Assembly (NCBI RefSeq): GCF_041021895.1
Contig: NZ_CP157428.1
Location: forward strand, 2,046,001-2,110,000
Direction of reading: 5' to 3'
Origin: Acinetobacter sp. XH1741
GTDB taxonomy: Bacteria; Pseudomonadota; Gammaproteobacteria; Pseudomonadales; Moraxellaceae
Length of the DNA stretch: 64,000 nucleotides
Shown here: piece by piece, positions 46,132-56,401 of the stretch
Numbering within the stretch: position 1 is the first letter of the stretch
How the letters are laid out: each line of letters opens with the position of its first letter
Program-made: the position numbers and the translations under genes
Notes under the pieces: model-generated
What the model saw: the letters and a program-made list of their open reading frames with translations, nothing else
Told to the model about the DNA's origin: nothing
Databases searched by the model: none

Positions 46132-48678
46132 ATGAAATTAGTAATGATTGGTCATGGTATGGTGGGCCACAAATTCATCGAAGCCATTTTAGAAAAAGCA
46201 GATGATGAACTGGAAATCACGATTCTCGCGGAAGAACCTCGTATCGCGTATGACCGTGTACATTTGACAGAATATTTTTCGGGAAAATCGGTAAAAGATC
46301 TATCTTTAGCCCGTTTTGACTTTGCTGATGCTCATGGCATTGATTTACGTCTTAATACAAAAGCAACTGCAATTGATACAGCTGCGCAAACAGTTACAAC
46401 CAATCATGGCGATGTGATTAGTTATGACAAATTGGTGCTGGCGACTGGTTCATATGCCTTTGTTCCACCAATTCCGGGTAATGACCGTGAAAACTGTTTT
46501 GTTTACCGTACGATTGAAGACTTAGACGCCATTCGTGCAGCAAGTATCAATGCAAAAACAGGTGTAGTCATTGGTGGCGGTTTACTCGGTCTTGAAGCGG
46601 CCAAAGCGTTGCGCGACCTAGAGTTGGAAACACATGTTGTTGAGTTTGCACCACGTTTAATGGCAGTTCAAATTGATGACTTAGGAGGCAAAGTTTTACG
46701 CCGTAAAATTGAAGACCTTGGTGTAAAAGTTCATACCCAAAAAGCGACACAATCTATTGAGTGTGGAAACAATACTACACATGTCATGAAGTTTGCAGAT
46801 GGTAGCGAGCTTGAAGCAGATGTCATTTTATTCTCTGCTGGGATCCGTCCACGTGATGAACTTGCGCGCAACAGTGGTCTCGCGATTGGTGAGCGTGGCG
46901 GTATTGTTATTAATGATTACTGCCAAACTTCAGATAACAACATTTATGCCATTGGTGAGTGTGCACTTTGGCAAAACAAGATTTATGGTTTGGTTGCGCC
47001 GGGCTATGACATGGCACGTATTGCAGCAAAACACATTTTAGATAAAGAGTGTAACTGTTTTGCTGGCGCAGACATGAGCACCAAGTTGAAATTAATGGGG
47101 GTAGACGTTGCCTCTGTAGGTGATGCTCAGGCCATGACTCCGGGCGCATTAAGCTATTTCTATGCAGATGAGCATGCGCTGGTTTATAAAAAGATTGTTG
47201 TAAATGCCGACAAAACCAAATTGCTTGGCGCGGTTTTGGTGGGTGATGCGAAAGAATACAACGACCTTTTGCAAATGATGTTAAACGGTTTGGCTTTACC
47301 GGAAGTTCCTGAAAGCTTGATTATGCCGGGCTTTGAACAATCAGCAGGTAAGTCTGGTGGTAACGGTGTAGATTTACTGCCAGACAGCGCGACTATTTGT
47401 TCATGTAACAACGTCTCAAAAGCGGACATCTGCCAAGCAATTAGCGATGGTTCGACCTCTTTAGGTGCATTAAAAAAATGCACCAAAGCAGCAACAGCAT
47501 GTGGTGGTTGTGCACCATTAGTGACTCAAGTTTTAAAGTCAGAGTTACAACGTCAAGGTGTGACTGTAAATAACCACATTTGCGAACACTTCCCATACTC
47601 GCGTCAAGAGTTGTATCACTTGGTGCGTGTGAATGAAATCAAAACCTTTGATGATTTGCTTCATCAACATGGTCATGGTTTAGGATGCGACATTTGTAAA
47701 CCTGCTGCGGCAAACATTTTGGCATCTTGTTGGAACGATTTTGTACTCAAGCCAAGTCATGCAGGCTTACAAGATAGTAATGACTACTATTTGGGTAACA
47801 TCCAAAAAGATGGTTCTTACTCGGTTGTACCGCGTATGGCTGGCGGTGAAGTGACTCCAGATGGTTTGATTGCTATTGGTCAAATTGCGAAGAAATATAA
47901 CCTATATACCAAAATTACTGGTGGTCAACGCGTTGACATGTTTGGTGCGCAAGTTCACGAGCTTCCATTCATTTGGGAAGAGTTGAATGCTGCTGGTTTT
48001 GAATCTGGTCATGCTTACGGTAAATCATTGCGTACCGTGAAATCTTGTGTAGGTAGCACATGGTGCCGTTACGGTGTAGACAACTCGGTTGGTTTAGCGA
48101 TTGAACTTGAAAACCGCTATAAGGGTTTACGTTCACCGCATAAATTAAAAATGGCTGTGTCTGGCTGTACACGTGAGTGTGCAGAAGCACAAAGCAAAGA
48201 CGTCGGTATTATCGCAACCGAAAAAGGCTGGAACCTTTATGTATGTGGCAATGGTGGTATGAAACCACGCCATGCTGAATTACTTGCATCTGACCTTGAT
48301 AAAGCAACGCTCATTCGTTATATCGACCGTTTCTATATGTTCTACATCCAAACCGCAGATCGTTTACAACGTACCAGTGTATGGCGTGACAACATGGAAG
48401 GTGGCCTAGATTATCTTAAATCTGTGGTGGTTGATGACTCTCTAGGTTTGGCTGCCGAGCTTGAGCGCCGTATGGAACACATTATTGGTACATATCAAGA
48501 CGAATGGCGTACTGCGGTAGAAAATCCTGAAGTACGTAAACGCTTCCAGACCTATATCAATGCAGATGCAAGTGAACAGGCCGATCCACACATTCAATTT
48601 ACAACTGAACGTGGTCAGATCCGTCCATTAACTGAAGCTGAACGTTCAGAAGACCGTATTCCAATGGTTGAAGCATAA
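46132..48678 (+). CDS. nirB: Nitrite reductase NAD(P)H large subunit
   Basis: 848 residues from ATG 46132 (GAGGAG upstream). Domains: FAD/NAD(P)H pyridine nucleotide oxidoreductase (1-about 400, VMIGHGMVGHKFIE and GVVIGGGLLGLEAA), BFD-type [2Fe-2S] (CSCNNVSKADICQ ... CGGC), ferredoxin-like half, and sirohaem/[4Fe-4S] domain (SCVGSTWCRYG and SGCTRECAEAQ). It reduces nitrite to ammonium in the cytosol. First gene of the nirB-nirD fusion-nasA-mobA operon. Confidence 0.96.
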   Translation: MKLVMIGHGMVGHKFIEAILEKADDELEITILAEEPRIAYDRVHLTEYFSGKSVKDLSLARFDFADAHGIDLRLNTKATAIDTAAQTVTTNHGDVISYDKLVLATGSYAFVPPIPGNDRENCFVYRTIEDLDAIRAASINAKTGVVIGGGLLGLEAAKALRDLELETHVVEFAPRLMAVQIDDLGGKVLRRKIEDLGVKVHTQKATQSIECGNNTTHVMKFADGSELEADVILFSAGIRPRDELARNSGLAIGERGGIVINDYCQTSDNNIYAIGECALWQNKIYGLVAPGYDMARIAAKHILDKECNCFAGADMSTKLKLMGVDVASVGDAQAMTPGALSYFYADEHALVYKKIVVNADKTKLLGAVLVGDAKEYNDLLQMMLNGLALPEVPESLIMPGFEQSAGKSGGNGVDLLPDSATICSCNNVSKADICQAISDGSTSLGALKKCTKAATACGGCAPLVTQVLKSELQRQGVTVNNHICEHFPYSRQELYHLVRVNEIKTFDDLLHQHGHGLGCDICKPAAANILASCWNDFVLKPSHAGLQDSNDYYLGNIQKDGSYSVVPRMAGGEVTPDGLIAIGQIAKKYNLYTKITGGQRVDMFGAQVHELPFIWEELNAAGFESGHAYGKSLRTVKSCVGSTWCRYGVDNSVGLAIELENRYKGLRSPHKLKMAVSGCTRECAEAQSKDVGIIATEKGWNLYVCGNGGMKPRHAELLASDLDKATLIRYIDRFYMFYIQTADRLQRTSVWRDNMEGGLDYLKSVVVDDSLGLAAELERRMEHIIGTYQDEWRTAVENPEVRKRFQTYINADASEQADPHIQFTTERGQIRPLTEAERSEDRIPMVEA

Positions 48679-48690
48679 AGGAGAGTTTCT

Positions 48691-50313
48691 ATGAATATTG
48701 TACAAGACAAAAATATGCTTCCTGATGATCAGTGGATTGATGTGTGTACACTCGACGATTTAACCCCAAACACTGGCGCGGGTGCGCTAGTAGGTGGTCA
48801 AGCGGTAGCAATTTTTCGGGTAGGGCATGAAAAACGTGTTTATGTGCTGAGCAATAAAGACCCATTCAGCCAAGCCAATGTTATGAGCCGTGGGATTATC
48901 GGTGACTTACAAGGCGAACGCGTCGTTGCATCTCCAATCTATAAACAACATTTTAGTTTGGCAACGGGCCGTTGTTTAGAAGATAAAGACCAAAAATTGG
49001 CGGTTTATCCGAGCAAGATTGTTGATGGACGTGTTTGGGTCAATGCAGTACCGCAAAAAACTTATATTACCAATACAGGTATATCTCAAGACAAGCTTAA
49101 ACTGGTATTGATTGGAAATGGCTTGGCAGGGATGCGTTGCTTAGAAGATTTGCTCGATATGGCGCCAGATCGTTATGAAGTTACGGTGATTGGTGAAGAA
49201 CCTTGGGGTAACTATAACCGCATTATGTTATCTCCGGTTTTATCGGGTGAAAAAACCATTGAAGACATTATGCTGCATCCACCAAAGTGGTATAGCGATA
49301 AAGGCATTAAATTTATTGCTGGTGATAAAGCGGTAAAAATTGATCGCCCTCGTAAAGTGGTTTACACCGAAAAAGGTCAGACAGTTGATTATGATCGTTT
49401 GATTCTGGCAACAGGTTCGGCACCATTTATTCCACCAGTTCAAGGTGTCGACTTAAAGGGCGTTTTAACTTTCCGTGATATTTATGACGTTAACACAATG
49501 ATTGAATACTGCGGTTCAAAAACCAATGCAGTGGTGATTGGTGGTGGTTTACTGGGTTTAGAAGCTGCGTACGGTTTAAAACAACGTGGTATGAATGTCA
49601 CAGTTCTACATTTGATGGACCGTATTATGGAGCGTCAACTCGACAGCCGTGCGAGTCAGTTACTGCGTCATAGTATTGAGCAAAAAGGTATTCATATCAT
49701 TACTGAAGCGAATACAGAAGCGTTAATTGGTGATGAAAACGGCCATGTGAAGCAAATCCGTTTGAAAGATGGCACAGTTTTAGAAGCCGATCTTGTGGTG
49801 TTCGCTGTGGGCATTCGTCCGAATATTGCTTTGGCGCAAAGTGCTGGTTTACGTTGTAACCGTGGTGTGTTGGTGAATGACACCATGCAAACTTTTGACC
49901 CAAGTATTTATGCGGTGGGTGAGTGTATTGAACACCGCGGACAGACCTTTGGCTTGGTTGAACCACTTTGGGGCCAAGCATTTATTTGCGCGACCCATTT
50001 AGCAGAGCACGGCAGCTTAACTTTTAAAGCACCAACTGTGCCGACTCAGTTAAAAGTCAGTGGTGTCGATGTATTCTCGGCGGGCAATTTTGAGCCGAAA
50101 GATGATTATGAAGACATTATCTTGAACGATGAAAAACGCCAGATTTATAAACGCATTATCATTCAAAGCGATCGGGTAATTGGTGCAGTACTGTTCGGCG
50201 ATACTGAAGATGGCATGTGGTATGCAGAGTTAATTGCAGATCAAACACCTGTTTCTTCATTTAGAAATAAACTGCTATTTGGTCGAGATTTTGCATTAAA
50301 AAATGCAGGTTAA
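48691..50313 (+). CDS. NirD fused to a NasB/NasC-like flavoprotein reductase
   Basis: 540 residues. Residues 1-about 118 are a NirD-type Rieske-like fold (WIDVCTLDDLTPNTGAGALVGG ... VYVLSNKDPFSQANVMSRGI) lacking the 2Fe-2S ligands, as is usual for NirD. From about 128 on it is an FAD/NAD(P) reductase (LVLIGNGLAGMRCLEDL, AVVIGGGLLGLEAAYGL, VFAVGIRPN). The C-terminal part is similar to the NirB N-terminal domain and to the reductase subunit that passes NADH electrons to NasA in Klebsiella and Bacillus. The fusion probably serves both nitrite and nitrate reductase (inference). Located 12 bases after nirB. Confidence 0.88.
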   Translation: MNIVQDKNMLPDDQWIDVCTLDDLTPNTGAGALVGGQAVAIFRVGHEKRVYVLSNKDPFSQANVMSRGIIGDLQGERVVASPIYKQHFSLATGRCLEDKDQKLAVYPSKIVDGRVWVNAVPQKTYITNTGISQDKLKLVLIGNGLAGMRCLEDLLDMAPDRYEVTVIGEEPWGNYNRIMLSPVLSGEKTIEDIMLHPPKWYSDKGIKFIAGDKAVKIDRPRKVVYTEKGQTVDYDRLILATGSAPFIPPVQGVDLKGVLTFRDIYDVNTMIEYCGSKTNAVVIGGGLLGLEAAYGLKQRGMNVTVLHLMDRIMERQLDSRASQLLRHSIEQKGIHIITEANTEALIGDENGHVKQIRLKDGTVLEADLVVFAVGIRPNIALAQSAGLRCNRGVLVNDTMQTFDPSIYAVGECIEHRGQTFGLVEPLWGQAFICATHLAEHGSLTFKAPTVPTQLKVSGVDVFSAGNFEPKDDYEDIILNDEKRQIYKRIIIQSDRVIGAVLFGDTEDGMWYAELIADQTPVSSFRNKLLFGRDFALKNAG

Positions 50314-50331
50314 ATAGGGAAAGGAGCAGTT

Positions 50332-53112
50332 ATGAATAGTATTCCAAGCGTTGAAATCGATAGCTCCGACCATGTTGCAAAAATCACCAAGACAACATGT
50401 CCATATTGTGGGGTAGGATGCGGTGTCAGTGTACACGTCCAACAAAAACCTCAAGGGCCTGTGGTTCAAGTTGAAGGGGACGCTGAGCATCCTTCTAACT
50501 TTGGACGCCTGTGTATTAAAGGTAGCCGCTTAGCGGATACTTTGGGCTTGGAAACACGTGTTTTACAACCAATGATGGGGCGAAAAGCTGATAGGACTAT
50601 AACGACATGGGATGCAGCAATTAATAAAATTGCCGATAAATTTCAATCTTGTATCGATCAATATGGTCGTGACAGCATTGCATTTTATGTTTCAGGTCAG
50701 CTTTTGACTGAAGATTATTATGTAGTAAACAAGTTTGTAAAAGGCTATTTGGGTACTGCAAATATCGATACCAACTCACGGCTTTGCATGTCATCTGCGG
50801 TGGCAGGTCACAAACGTAGTTTCGGTGAAGATATTGTCCCTGCAAGTTATGAAGATTTTGAACATGCCGACATGGTGGTATTGGTCGGTTCCAATACTGC
50901 TTGGTGCCATCCTGTGCTGTATCAGCGGATTATGCAGGCTAAAAGCCAAAATCCCAATATGTTTGTGGTGGTGATTGACCCACGTTTTACCAGTACTTGT
51001 GAACAAGCAGATTTACATTTGCCGATTTTACCCGGCCAAGATGTCGCATTGTTTAATGGCTTATTTCAGTATTTATATGGAAATGGTCATGCCGATCGGG
51101 CCTTTGTGGATGCTTATACCGAAGGTTTACAAGGAGTTTTGGCAAGCAGCCAGCCAGAAACTGATATCGAGTATGTGGCTAAGCGTACAGGTATTACACT
51201 CGATAAATTACAACAGTTTTTTGAAAAATTCGCTCAAACTGAAAAAGTCATCACCCTATTTTCAATGGGTGTGAATCAATCAAGTCAGGGCGTGAATAAA
51301 GCCAACAGTATTATTAACTGTCATTTATTGACTGGGAAAATTGGTAAGCTTGGTGCTGCACCATTTTCAATGACAGGCCAGCCCAATGCGATGGGTGGAC
51401 GTGAAGTCGGTGGTTTAGCCAATATGCTAGCTGCACATATGGATTTGGATAATCCACTACATCAAAAAGTCGTGCAGACTTTTTGGGACAGCCCATTTAT
51501 TGCAACTCAAGCGGGTTTAAAAGCAGTTGATTTGTTCCGCGCCGTTGAAGCTGGAAAAATTAAAGCCATTTGGATTATGGCGACAAATCCAGTCGTGAGT
51601 TTGCCAGATGCCGATCAAGTGAAACGTGCATTAGAGAAGTGCGAATTGGTCGTCGTATCAGATATCTGTGCAGATACCGATACTACTGCTTATGCCGATA
51701 TTTTGCTTCCAGCTTTAGGTTGGGGGGAAAAGGACGGAACCGTTACTAACTCTGAGCGCCGTATTTCACGTCAGCGCGCATTCTTACCTGCGCCAGGGGA
51801 AGCAAAAGCAGATTGGTGGTCTGTTAGCCAAGTCGCGAGAAAATTAGGCTTTAATGGTTTTGACTTTGCGAGTACCAGCGACATCTTTAATGAACATGCA
51901 GCTTTATCAGCACAAGACAATGCAGACATAGATGTACGTAAAGAGAGTACTAATTTTCGTTATTTTAACCTAAAAGGTTTAATGAACCTAAGTAATGCTG
52001 AGTATGATGCTCTACAACCAATTCAATGGCCAGTGTGGAATAAAAACCAAGATGCTAAAGCCGTTCAACAACTGTTTGGCAACGGACAGTTTAGTCATAA
52101 AAACACCAAGGCGAAATTGATTCCGACTGTTGCAATTGATCCAGTTCATCCGGTTTCAGAAGATTATCCACTCATTTTAAATACAGGCCGTATTCGTGAC
52201 CAATGGCACACCATGACCCGTACTGGTTTGTCACCAAATTTGACCAGTCACCGTGCCGAACCTTTCTGCGAGATTCATCCGAGTGATGCCTTGAAGTTTG
52301 GGGTACGTGATCAAGGCTTGATAGAAGTTCGTTCGAAATGGGGCGGTTGTGTACTACGTGTGACTTTCTCATCAGGTGTGCGCCGTGGTCAAATTTTTGT
52401 GCCGATTCACTGGACTGAACAGGTCGCATCCGATGCTCGTATTGGGAAAGTTGTTAACCCTGAGGTCGATGCAATTTCAGGGGAGCCTGAGTTCAAACAT
52501 ACCCCTGTCTCCATTCAACCGTTCTATACCACTTGGCAGGGTGTGCTTTACGTACGTGAAGGATATGATTCGTATATTCAAGATTCCCTACATCACTGTG
52601 CATGGTGGACCAAGGTCAAAATGGTGAAAACCAACCGTTACGAACTTGCAGACCGTCAAACTTTTCATGATACTCAAAAGAATCTGAAAAGCTTTTTGCC
52701 ATTTGCAGATGAAACTTTTGAATGGTTAAGCATAGAAGATATTTCGTCACAACTGAGTCATAGCGTTATTTTGAAAGATGGCATCGTAATTGCTAGTCTA
52801 TATATTGCACCGCCAGATTTATTGCCAGATCGTGAGTGGGTAGCGAGTCTTTTTAAACGTGAACGTTTAAGTGCCTTGCATCGAAAGGCGTTACTGGCGG
52901 GTATGCCAATGACTGCTACAAATAATGACGGACCTTTAGTCTGTAGTTGTTTTAAAGTAGGTAAGAACAAAATTATCGACGTGATAAAAACTCAAAATAT
53001 TACCCATGAAAAACAAGTGACGGCTTGTTTAAAAGCAGGTGGTAATTGCGGTTCATGTTTACCTGAAATTCGTGGCTTGATTAAAGCTTGCCAACAAGAG
53101 GTGGAAGTGTGA
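50332..53112 (+). CDS. nasA: Assimilatory nitrate reductase catalytic subunit
   Basis: 926 residues. [4Fe-4S] ligands Cys23, Cys26, Cys30, Cys61; molybdenum ligand Cys152 (NSRLCMSSAV); bis-MGD domains (VLVGSNTAWCHP, IIMATNPVVSLPD); C-terminal MopB_CT barrel. It ends in a BFD-type [2Fe-2S] domain with Cys871, Cys873, Cys906 and Cys909. Cytosolic, no Tat signal. It reduces nitrate to nitrite, with electrons probably from the neighbouring flavoprotein. Confidence 0.95.
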   Translation: MNSIPSVEIDSSDHVAKITKTTCPYCGVGCGVSVHVQQKPQGPVVQVEGDAEHPSNFGRLCIKGSRLADTLGLETRVLQPMMGRKADRTITTWDAAINKIADKFQSCIDQYGRDSIAFYVSGQLLTEDYYVVNKFVKGYLGTANIDTNSRLCMSSAVAGHKRSFGEDIVPASYEDFEHADMVVLVGSNTAWCHPVLYQRIMQAKSQNPNMFVVVIDPRFTSTCEQADLHLPILPGQDVALFNGLFQYLYGNGHADRAFVDAYTEGLQGVLASSQPETDIEYVAKRTGITLDKLQQFFEKFAQTEKVITLFSMGVNQSSQGVNKANSIINCHLLTGKIGKLGAAPFSMTGQPNAMGGREVGGLANMLAAHMDLDNPLHQKVVQTFWDSPFIATQAGLKAVDLFRAVEAGKIKAIWIMATNPVVSLPDADQVKRALEKCELVVVSDICADTDTTAYADILLPALGWGEKDGTVTNSERRISRQRAFLPAPGEAKADWWSVSQVARKLGFNGFDFASTSDIFNEHAALSAQDNADIDVRKESTNFRYFNLKGLMNLSNAEYDALQPIQWPVWNKNQDAKAVQQLFGNGQFSHKNTKAKLIPTVAIDPVHPVSEDYPLILNTGRIRDQWHTMTRTGLSPNLTSHRAEPFCEIHPSDALKFGVRDQGLIEVRSKWGGCVLRVTFSSGVRRGQIFVPIHWTEQVASDARIGKVVNPEVDAISGEPEFKHTPVSIQPFYTTWQGVLYVREGYDSYIQDSLHHCAWWTKVKMVKTNRYELADRQTFHDTQKNLKSFLPFADETFEWLSIEDISSQLSHSVILKDGIVIASLYIAPPDLLPDREWVASLFKRERLSALHRKALLAGMPMTATNNDGPLVCSCFKVGKNKIIDVIKTQNITHEKQVTACLKAGGNCGSCLPEIRGLIKACQQEVEV

Positions 53113-53738
53113 ATAAGGGATATCCCGTAACTGATTTGGTCATTCTGGCGGGTGGACAAGCCCGCCGTATGAACGGTTTAAATAAGTTATTACAGCAGTT
53201 TGATGGTGAAACTCAACTGATTAAAATTCATCAGAAATTAAGATCATCAGTGTCTGAAATTTGGGTGAACAGTCATCGCGACTATTCAATTTATCAAAGT
53301 ATTGTGCCAGACATTCGATGTTATCAAGATGATGCAGCAGGTTTTTTTGGCCCCCTTATGGGAATGAAAAGCGCGTGGTCTCATGTACAAGCAGACTATG
53401 TTTTGTTTGTTCCTTGTGATGTGACCTATATCCCTACGCAAGTCGTTGCGAAATTACATAGCGCACTTCGGAAAAATAAACAGGCTCAGGCAGCTTATGT
53501 TTCAATTAATGGAGATGCTTTGTACCCATTTTGCTTATTAAAACGTGAAAGTCTCAGCACGATAACAGTGCAAATTGAAAAGCAAAGATTAAGTTTGAAA
53601 GAGTGTTTTAAACTTTTGCATGCTCAAGTCGCTATATTTCAAAAACAAAACCTGTTTTTTCATAGCATCAATTCATTGGATGAGCTTCAGCAATACAAAC
53701 AAATCAAAGCATTTAAAGAAATTTTTACAGCACATTAA
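53109..53738 (+). CDS. mobA: Molybdenum cofactor guanylyltransferase
   Basis: 209 residues from GTG 53109, which overlaps the nasA stop (GTGA). LVILAGGQARRMNGLNKLL is the nucleotide-binding motif and VPCDVTYIP the metal-binding loop. It adds GMP to Mo-molybdopterin to make the bis-MGD needed by NasA. Divergent for MobA in its C-terminal half but complete. Confidence 0.88.
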   Translation: MNKGYPVTDLVILAGGQARRMNGLNKLLQQFDGETQLIKIHQKLRSSVSEIWVNSHRDYSIYQSIVPDIRCYQDDAAGFFGPLMGMKSAWSHVQADYVLFVPCDVTYIPTQVVAKLHSALRKNKQAQAAYVSINGDALYPFCLLKRESLSTITVQIEKQRLSLKECFKLLHAQVAIFQKQNLFFHSINSLDELQQYKQIKAFKEIFTAH

Positions 53739-53888
53739 CTCATTATCTTAATCCCTTTTAAATTTCATTGGTCGTATGAAACAGGCTTTTAAACTTTGAG
53801 CTGTTGACTATTTATTAGTTAAGTTCTATTTTGGAACTTGTTATTTTCATTCCAGTGAACTGTATAAAAATAAAGGGAGCACACGGGT

Positions 53889-56162
53889 ATGGTAGATGCA
53901 CAACAGCAAAATAAAACAGATGTGACCGCTTGTATTTTGTGTTCTAGAAATTGCGGTCTAAGTGTCGAAATTAAAGATAATCAATTTGTCAAAATTAAAG
54001 GTAATCCTGACCATCCATTTTCTCAAGGCTACATTTGCCAAAAAGCTGCCAGATTACAACATTATCAGCAGCACGCAGACCGCTTGACTACACCTTTAAA
54101 ACGCCAGCCAGATGGTTCATTTCAAGAAGTGAGCTGGGAGGTTGCCATACAAGAAATTGCTGATCGACTAGTTCAGATTCGCGATAATTTTGGCGGTACA
54201 GCTTTTGCTTCTGTTGGGGGCGGTGGTCAAGGTAACCACCTCGGTGCAGCCTATGGGCGACAACTCTTGTTGGCCATGAAAAGTTATTATGCTTACAACT
54301 CGCTTGCTCAAGAAAAAACGGGTGATTTCTGGCTCAATGGGCGTTTGTTTGGTAGTCAGGCTTGCCATACGACAGAAGATGTTGAGTATGCTGATTATGT
54401 TCTTTTTATTGGGACAAATCCTTTTCAGGCCCATGGCATTCCGAACGCGCGAGACACGCTAAAACATATTAAGAAAGACCCCAACCGAACCATGGTGGTA
54501 TTTGACCCACGTGTTACCGAAACAGCCAAACAAGCAGATATTCATGTACAGCTAAAACCGGGAACAGATGCTTTTTTAATGTCGGCCATGATTGCGATCA
54601 TTATTAAAGAAAAGCTCTATGATGTATCGTTTATTGATCAGCATACACACGGTTTTGAAGAAGTAAAAACAGCCTTTAGCAGTGTTCCGATTGAAGACTA
54701 TATTACCAAGGCAGATGTTTCAGTTGATTTGATTTACCAAGTGGTTCGAGATTTTGCCAAGGCAAAAAGAGGCTGTGTGCGGATTGATTTAGGTATTCAG
54801 CATACTTTAAATACTACTTTAAATGGATACTTAGAAAAACTGCTGTACTTATTGACTGGAAACTTTGGAAAGCAGGGTACCAATAATTTGCATACCATGT
54901 TTATTCCAATTTTAAGCGATACAGATGAAAGAAAGCCGAAATATCGCCGTAGCGTTTACCATAAAATGTTCCCGATTTCGGGGCTTTTTCCGCCTAACAT
55001 TTTACCTGATGAAATCTTGAAAGCAGGCGAAAAACGAATTCGCGCAGTGTTTGTAGATAGTTGTAATCCGCTATTAACCTATCCCGATACACCTGCCTAC
55101 GAAAAAGCATTTAAAGCATTAGACTTATTAGTTGTGGTCGATGTAGCCATGACGGAAACCGCGAGATTTGCTGACTATATTTTGCCCGCACACACTCAGT
55201 TTGAAAAATGGGAGTTTACTGGCTTTAATCTTGAGTTTCCTAAAAATGGTTTTCACCTTAGACATCCTGTATTGGCTGCTCAAGCAAACACTTTACCGGA
55301 AGCCGAAATTTATACTCGATTACTTGAAGCCATGAATGCTATTCCGAAAAATTTCCCACTTTTAGAAAAAATCGCTTCAGTTGACTCTAAGAAAACAGCA
55401 TATTTACCTTATCTATCGGCTTTAGGTTTAACCTTTGCCCGACATAAAAAATATATTCCTTTTGCAGCCTCAATTCTCTACCGCACTTTAGGTAAACGTT
55501 TAGAAAACTCAGCTGCTTCAGCCGCTTTTTTATTGCCACTGTCAATTCAATATGCTGTGTTACATACCAAAGCGGTACGCCGTGCAGGTTATAAAGGTAA
55601 TCCTCTAACCTTGGGTGTTCGATTATTTGATCAAATTTTAAAGCAACGTTCAGGTGTGGTGTTATCACAGCATGAATATGATGAAGTCTGGAAACTGGTG
55701 GCTTATAAAGATAAGAAAATACGGCTTGCAATTCCCGAGATGTTAAGTGAACTCACAAGCTTGAAAAGCCATAACGGTAATGTTGAAGAGTTTCCTTTCA
55801 TCCTTTTGTCAGGTGAGCGTCGTAGTTATAACGCCAACCAAATTTACCGTGATCCTGCTTGGCGAAAAGTAGATGCAGAAGGGGCTTTACGAATTCATCC
55901 TGAAGATGCAACACATTTAAATGTAAAAGTTGGCGATCAACTGAAATGTATTTCACAGCACGGAGAAATTCAGGTCACTGTAGATTTTGATGAAGGGATG
56001 CGAAAAGGTGTGGTGTCGCTTCCACATGGTTACGGTATGCGCTTTCAAGGGGGAGAACCAATTGGTCCACAGTTAAACCGACTAATTTCTGGTGAACATT
56101 GTGATCCTCTATCTAAAACTCCATACCATAAATATGTACCCATCCGCTTAGAAAAGTGCTAG
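53889..56162 (+). CDS. Molybdopterin-dependent oxidoreductase of unknown substrate
   Basis: 757 residues. Fe-S ligands Cys15, Cys18, Cys22, Cys50 (CILCSRNCGL ... GYICQKA); Cys159 in GSQACHT fits the Mo ligand of the formate-dehydrogenase-like group. FIGTNPFQAHGIPNARD, DSCNPLLTYPDTPAYEKA and a C-terminal MopB_CT barrel (LSGERRSYNANQIYRDPAW) complete it. No signal peptide. No electron-transfer partner is encoded beside it. It lies between mobA and moaA with its own 150-base leader. Substrate cannot be assigned. Confidence 0.88.
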   Translation: MVDAQQQNKTDVTACILCSRNCGLSVEIKDNQFVKIKGNPDHPFSQGYICQKAARLQHYQQHADRLTTPLKRQPDGSFQEVSWEVAIQEIADRLVQIRDNFGGTAFASVGGGGQGNHLGAAYGRQLLLAMKSYYAYNSLAQEKTGDFWLNGRLFGSQACHTTEDVEYADYVLFIGTNPFQAHGIPNARDTLKHIKKDPNRTMVVFDPRVTETAKQADIHVQLKPGTDAFLMSAMIAIIIKEKLYDVSFIDQHTHGFEEVKTAFSSVPIEDYITKADVSVDLIYQVVRDFAKAKRGCVRIDLGIQHTLNTTLNGYLEKLLYLLTGNFGKQGTNNLHTMFIPILSDTDERKPKYRRSVYHKMFPISGLFPPNILPDEILKAGEKRIRAVFVDSCNPLLTYPDTPAYEKAFKALDLLVVVDVAMTETARFADYILPAHTQFEKWEFTGFNLEFPKNGFHLRHPVLAAQANTLPEAEIYTRLLEAMNAIPKNFPLLEKIASVDSKKTAYLPYLSALGLTFARHKKYIPFAASILYRTLGKRLENSAASAAFLLPLSIQYAVLHTKAVRRAGYKGNPLTLGVRLFDQILKQRSGVVLSQHEYDEVWKLVAYKDKKIRLAIPEMLSELTSLKSHNGNVEEFPFILLSGERRSYNANQIYRDPAWRKVDAEGALRIHPEDATHLNVKVGDQLKCISQHGEIQVTVDFDEGMRKGVVSLPHGYGMRFQGGEPIGPQLNRLISGEHCDPLSKTPYHKYVPIRLEKC

Positions 56163-56287
56163 AAATAATGTAGGGCATATCATAGATTGGCGCCGCACTA
56201 ACTTTGTACAGTTTTTAAAACTCAAATAAAAATAGTACAGTGATCAATCTATCAAAAAGACCAAAAAGTTAAGGATGATCAATAGAA

Positions 56288-56401
56288 TTGGAACAAATTT
56301 TGCATAAAGATCAAAGCACTATTGAAGAGCAATTTCGTATTTTAGTTACTCAGAAAAGGTGTCAGCAATATTTGAACTGTTCTCGACATGAGTGCAAATG
56401 A
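56288..56401 (+). CDS. Candidate 37-codon small protein overlapping moaA
   Basis: Open frame from TTG 56288 to TGA 56401 encoding LEQILHKDQSTIEEQFRI... with three cysteines near the end (Cys25, Cys31, Cys36). Its stop overlaps the moaA ATG (ATGATG). AAGGA at 56271-56275 is 12 bases upstream of the TTG, slightly long. No stop occurs in 37 codons of AT-rich DNA and a translational-coupling overlap exists, but the start codon is weak. Family not recognised. Confidence 0.4.
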   Translation: MEQILHKDQSTIEEQFRILVTQKRCQQYLNCSRHECK

